Positions 62,928 through 64,000 of a stretch of DNA of 64,000 bases are shown here, in pieces. This DNA comes from Bacteroidia bacterium (GTDB lineage: Bacteria; Bacteroidota; Bacteroidia; J057; JADKCL01). Position 1 is the stretch's first letter. The number at the start of each line of letters is the position of its first letter. The notes under the pieces are model-generated. The model worked only from the letters and a program-made list of their open reading frames with translations, searched no databases and had not been told where the DNA came from. The stretch spans positions 766,016 through 830,015 of the forward strand of contig JACJYV010000004.1 in assembly GCA_020635905.1 (NCBI GenBank), read 5' to 3'. Position numbers and translations under genes: made by a program.

Positions 62928-64000
62928 AAAACTACCTGAAATGGCCAATCAAGCTGTTTCTGGGGGGAATTTTCCTGCTGGTTTACGGAATCCTGAGCGC
63001 CCAGACTCCCACCCAGTCCATCAAAGGCACGGTGATCGACAAAGATACCCGCCAGCCCCTGGCCGGGGCCACCATCATGGTCACCGACCAAAATCCGGTC
63101 ATGGGTGTGATTTCAGATGCAGAGGGCGCTTTTTTTCTGGCCAATGTACCCGTAGGCAGGCACAGCCTGCGCTGTCAGTTTCTGGGTTACGAGCCTTTTG
63201 AGACCGACGGGATCATCATCAGTTCGGTCAAGGAACTGGTAATGGAAATCGAACTGATACAGGCTTCTGTGTCGGGGCAGGAAGTCAAAGTCACCGCCTA
63301 TAAAAACCTCAACGACCCGGTCAACGACCTGGCCGTGGTGAGTTCGCGCTCTTTTTCGCCCGAGGAAACCAGCCGCTACGCAGGCAGTGTGAACGATCCG
63401 GGCCGCATGGCCCTTTCCTTTCCGGGAGTGCAGCAGGGCCGCGACGACGGGGAAAATGACATCATCATCCGCGGCAATTCGTCCGTAGGTATGCTGTGGC
63501 GGCTGGAAGGGATCGACATTCCCAATCCCAATCACTTTGCCCGGCCGGGTACCTCGGGCGGGGGCATCACCGTCTTCAGCGCCCAGGTGCTGGGCCAGTC
63601 CGATTTCTTTTCCGGGGGCCTGCCCGCGGAGTATGGCAACGCCCTTTCGGGCGCCATGGACGTACATTTCCGCAAGGGCAACCGTACGGAACGGGAATAC
63701 CGGGCCAAAATTGGCCTGCTGGGCATGGACTTCATGGCCGAAGGCCCCTTTGCCAAAGGCAAATCTTCCTACCTGGTCAATTACCGCTACTCCACCCTGG
63801 GCCTGCTCAGCAGCATGGGCTTTTACCTGGTGGGCGAGCGGGTGACCAATAATTTCCAGGACCTTTCCTTCAATCTGGCCTTCGACGGCAAAAGCGGCAA
63901 GGACTTCTTCACTGTCTTTGGCATTGGCGGTCTCAGTACCGAGCATTACCAACCCGTGGAAGACCCGGCCGAGCGCGAACCCGGGGTGGCCAATAATTTC
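62924..64000 (+). CDS. TonB-dependent receptor with carboxypeptidase-like N-terminal domain (partial)
   Basis: The first 359 residues of an outer-membrane receptor that continues beyond the window. It has a signal peptide (about 1-26, ending LSAQ), a carboxypeptidase-D-like regulatory domain (about 30-115, IKGTVIDKDTRQPLAGATI), and a plug domain (about 135-260) with DIIIRGNSSVGMLWRLEGID and GLPAEYGNALSGAMDVHFR. The first barrel strands follow. No SusD gene or TonB box of the SusC type can be confirmed here. It takes up an unknown substrate with energy from a TonB system such as the one at 36506-38553. It is coupled to the lipoprotein gene upstream. Confidence 0.9.
   Translation, partial: MKNYLKWPIKLFLGGIFLLVYGILSAQTPTQSIKGTVIDKDTRQPLAGATIMVTDQNPVMGVISDAEGAFFLANVPVGRHSLRCQFLGYEPFETDGIIISSVKELVMEIELIQASVSGQEVKVTAYKNLNDPVNDLAVVSSRSFSPEETSRYAGSVNDPGRMALSFPGVQQGRDDGENDIIIRGNSSVGMLWRLEGIDIPNPNHFARPGTSGGGITVFSAQVLGQSDFFSGGLPAEYGNALSGAMDVHFRKGNRTEREYRAKIGLLGMDFMAEGPFAKGKSSYLVNYRYSTLGLLSSMGFYLVGERVTNNFQDLSFNLAFDGKSGKDFFTVFGIGGLSTEHYQPVEDPAEREPGVANNF

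Overview
The window looks like chromosomal DNA of a Bacteroidota bacterium, most likely in or near the Saprospirales. The evidence is the dense set of large secreted proteins ending in type IX secretion (T9SS) sorting domains (seven of the gliding-motility-associated CHU_C type, three of type A), SprB and PKD repeats, a two-component regulator with a Reg_prop sensor, TAnnTTTG-type promoter candidates, and the gene order tig-clpP-clpX. No ribosomal RNA, transposase, integrase, phage gene or CRISPR array was found. One tRNA gene is present (Leu, anticodon UAG). Base composition is close to even overall, with clear AT-rich patches inside the surface-protein genes. Layout: 1-2.8 kb holds small genes (partial AraC-type regulator, lipoprotein, rhomboid protease, SRPBCC protein, six-repeat exported protein). 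2.9-13.1 kb holds two giant SprB/PKD/CHU_C surface proteins on the minus strand with a small exported protein between them. 13.3-14.1 kb is a plus-strand VanY-like lipoprotein. 14.2-32.4 kb is a minus-strand block of seven secreted-protein genes: an FG-GAP propeller, a 2743-residue multidomain protein, and five paralogous propeller/Ig/CHU_C proteins in a tandem array with an exact 3,577-bp period. 32.4-34.0 kb has no gene but contains a long palindromic element, a 22-bp tandem array and a cluster of small palindromes. 34.0-46.3 kb is mostly housekeeping: folC, a YheC/D-like ATP-grasp gene, exbB-exbD-tonB, clpX, clpP, tig, tRNA-Leu, a relA/spoT homologue and a DEAD-box helicase. 46.5-55.3 kb is signalling: a very large hybrid sensor kinase, a Crp/Fnr regulator, a thioredoxin-like lipoprotein and an OmpR-type two-component pair. 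55.3-61.7 kb holds an SMP-30 family protein, a DUF1963 protein, a T9SS-sorted secreted protein and an M4 metallopeptidase, all on the minus strand. 62.0-64.0 kb is a plus-strand run of cupin, lipoprotein and a TonB-dependent receptor that leaves the window. The most unusual signal is the five-gene array. Genes A and A' are about 99 percent identical and the 176-bp spacers differ at one base, so the duplication appears recent, yet genes B and B' share identical ends around a strongly diverged core of about 275 residues. This suggests a surface-protein family whose exposed domain is exchanged by recombination while secretion signal and sorting domain stay fixed. Two other points stand out: a 119-122 bp long-palindrome element found three times, each just upstream of a minus-strand gene, and a 10-bp-spaced TTAA direct repeat found both upstream of the OmpR-type two-component operon and upstream of a nearby secreted-protein gene. 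All family assignments come from reading motifs by eye; no database search was run.
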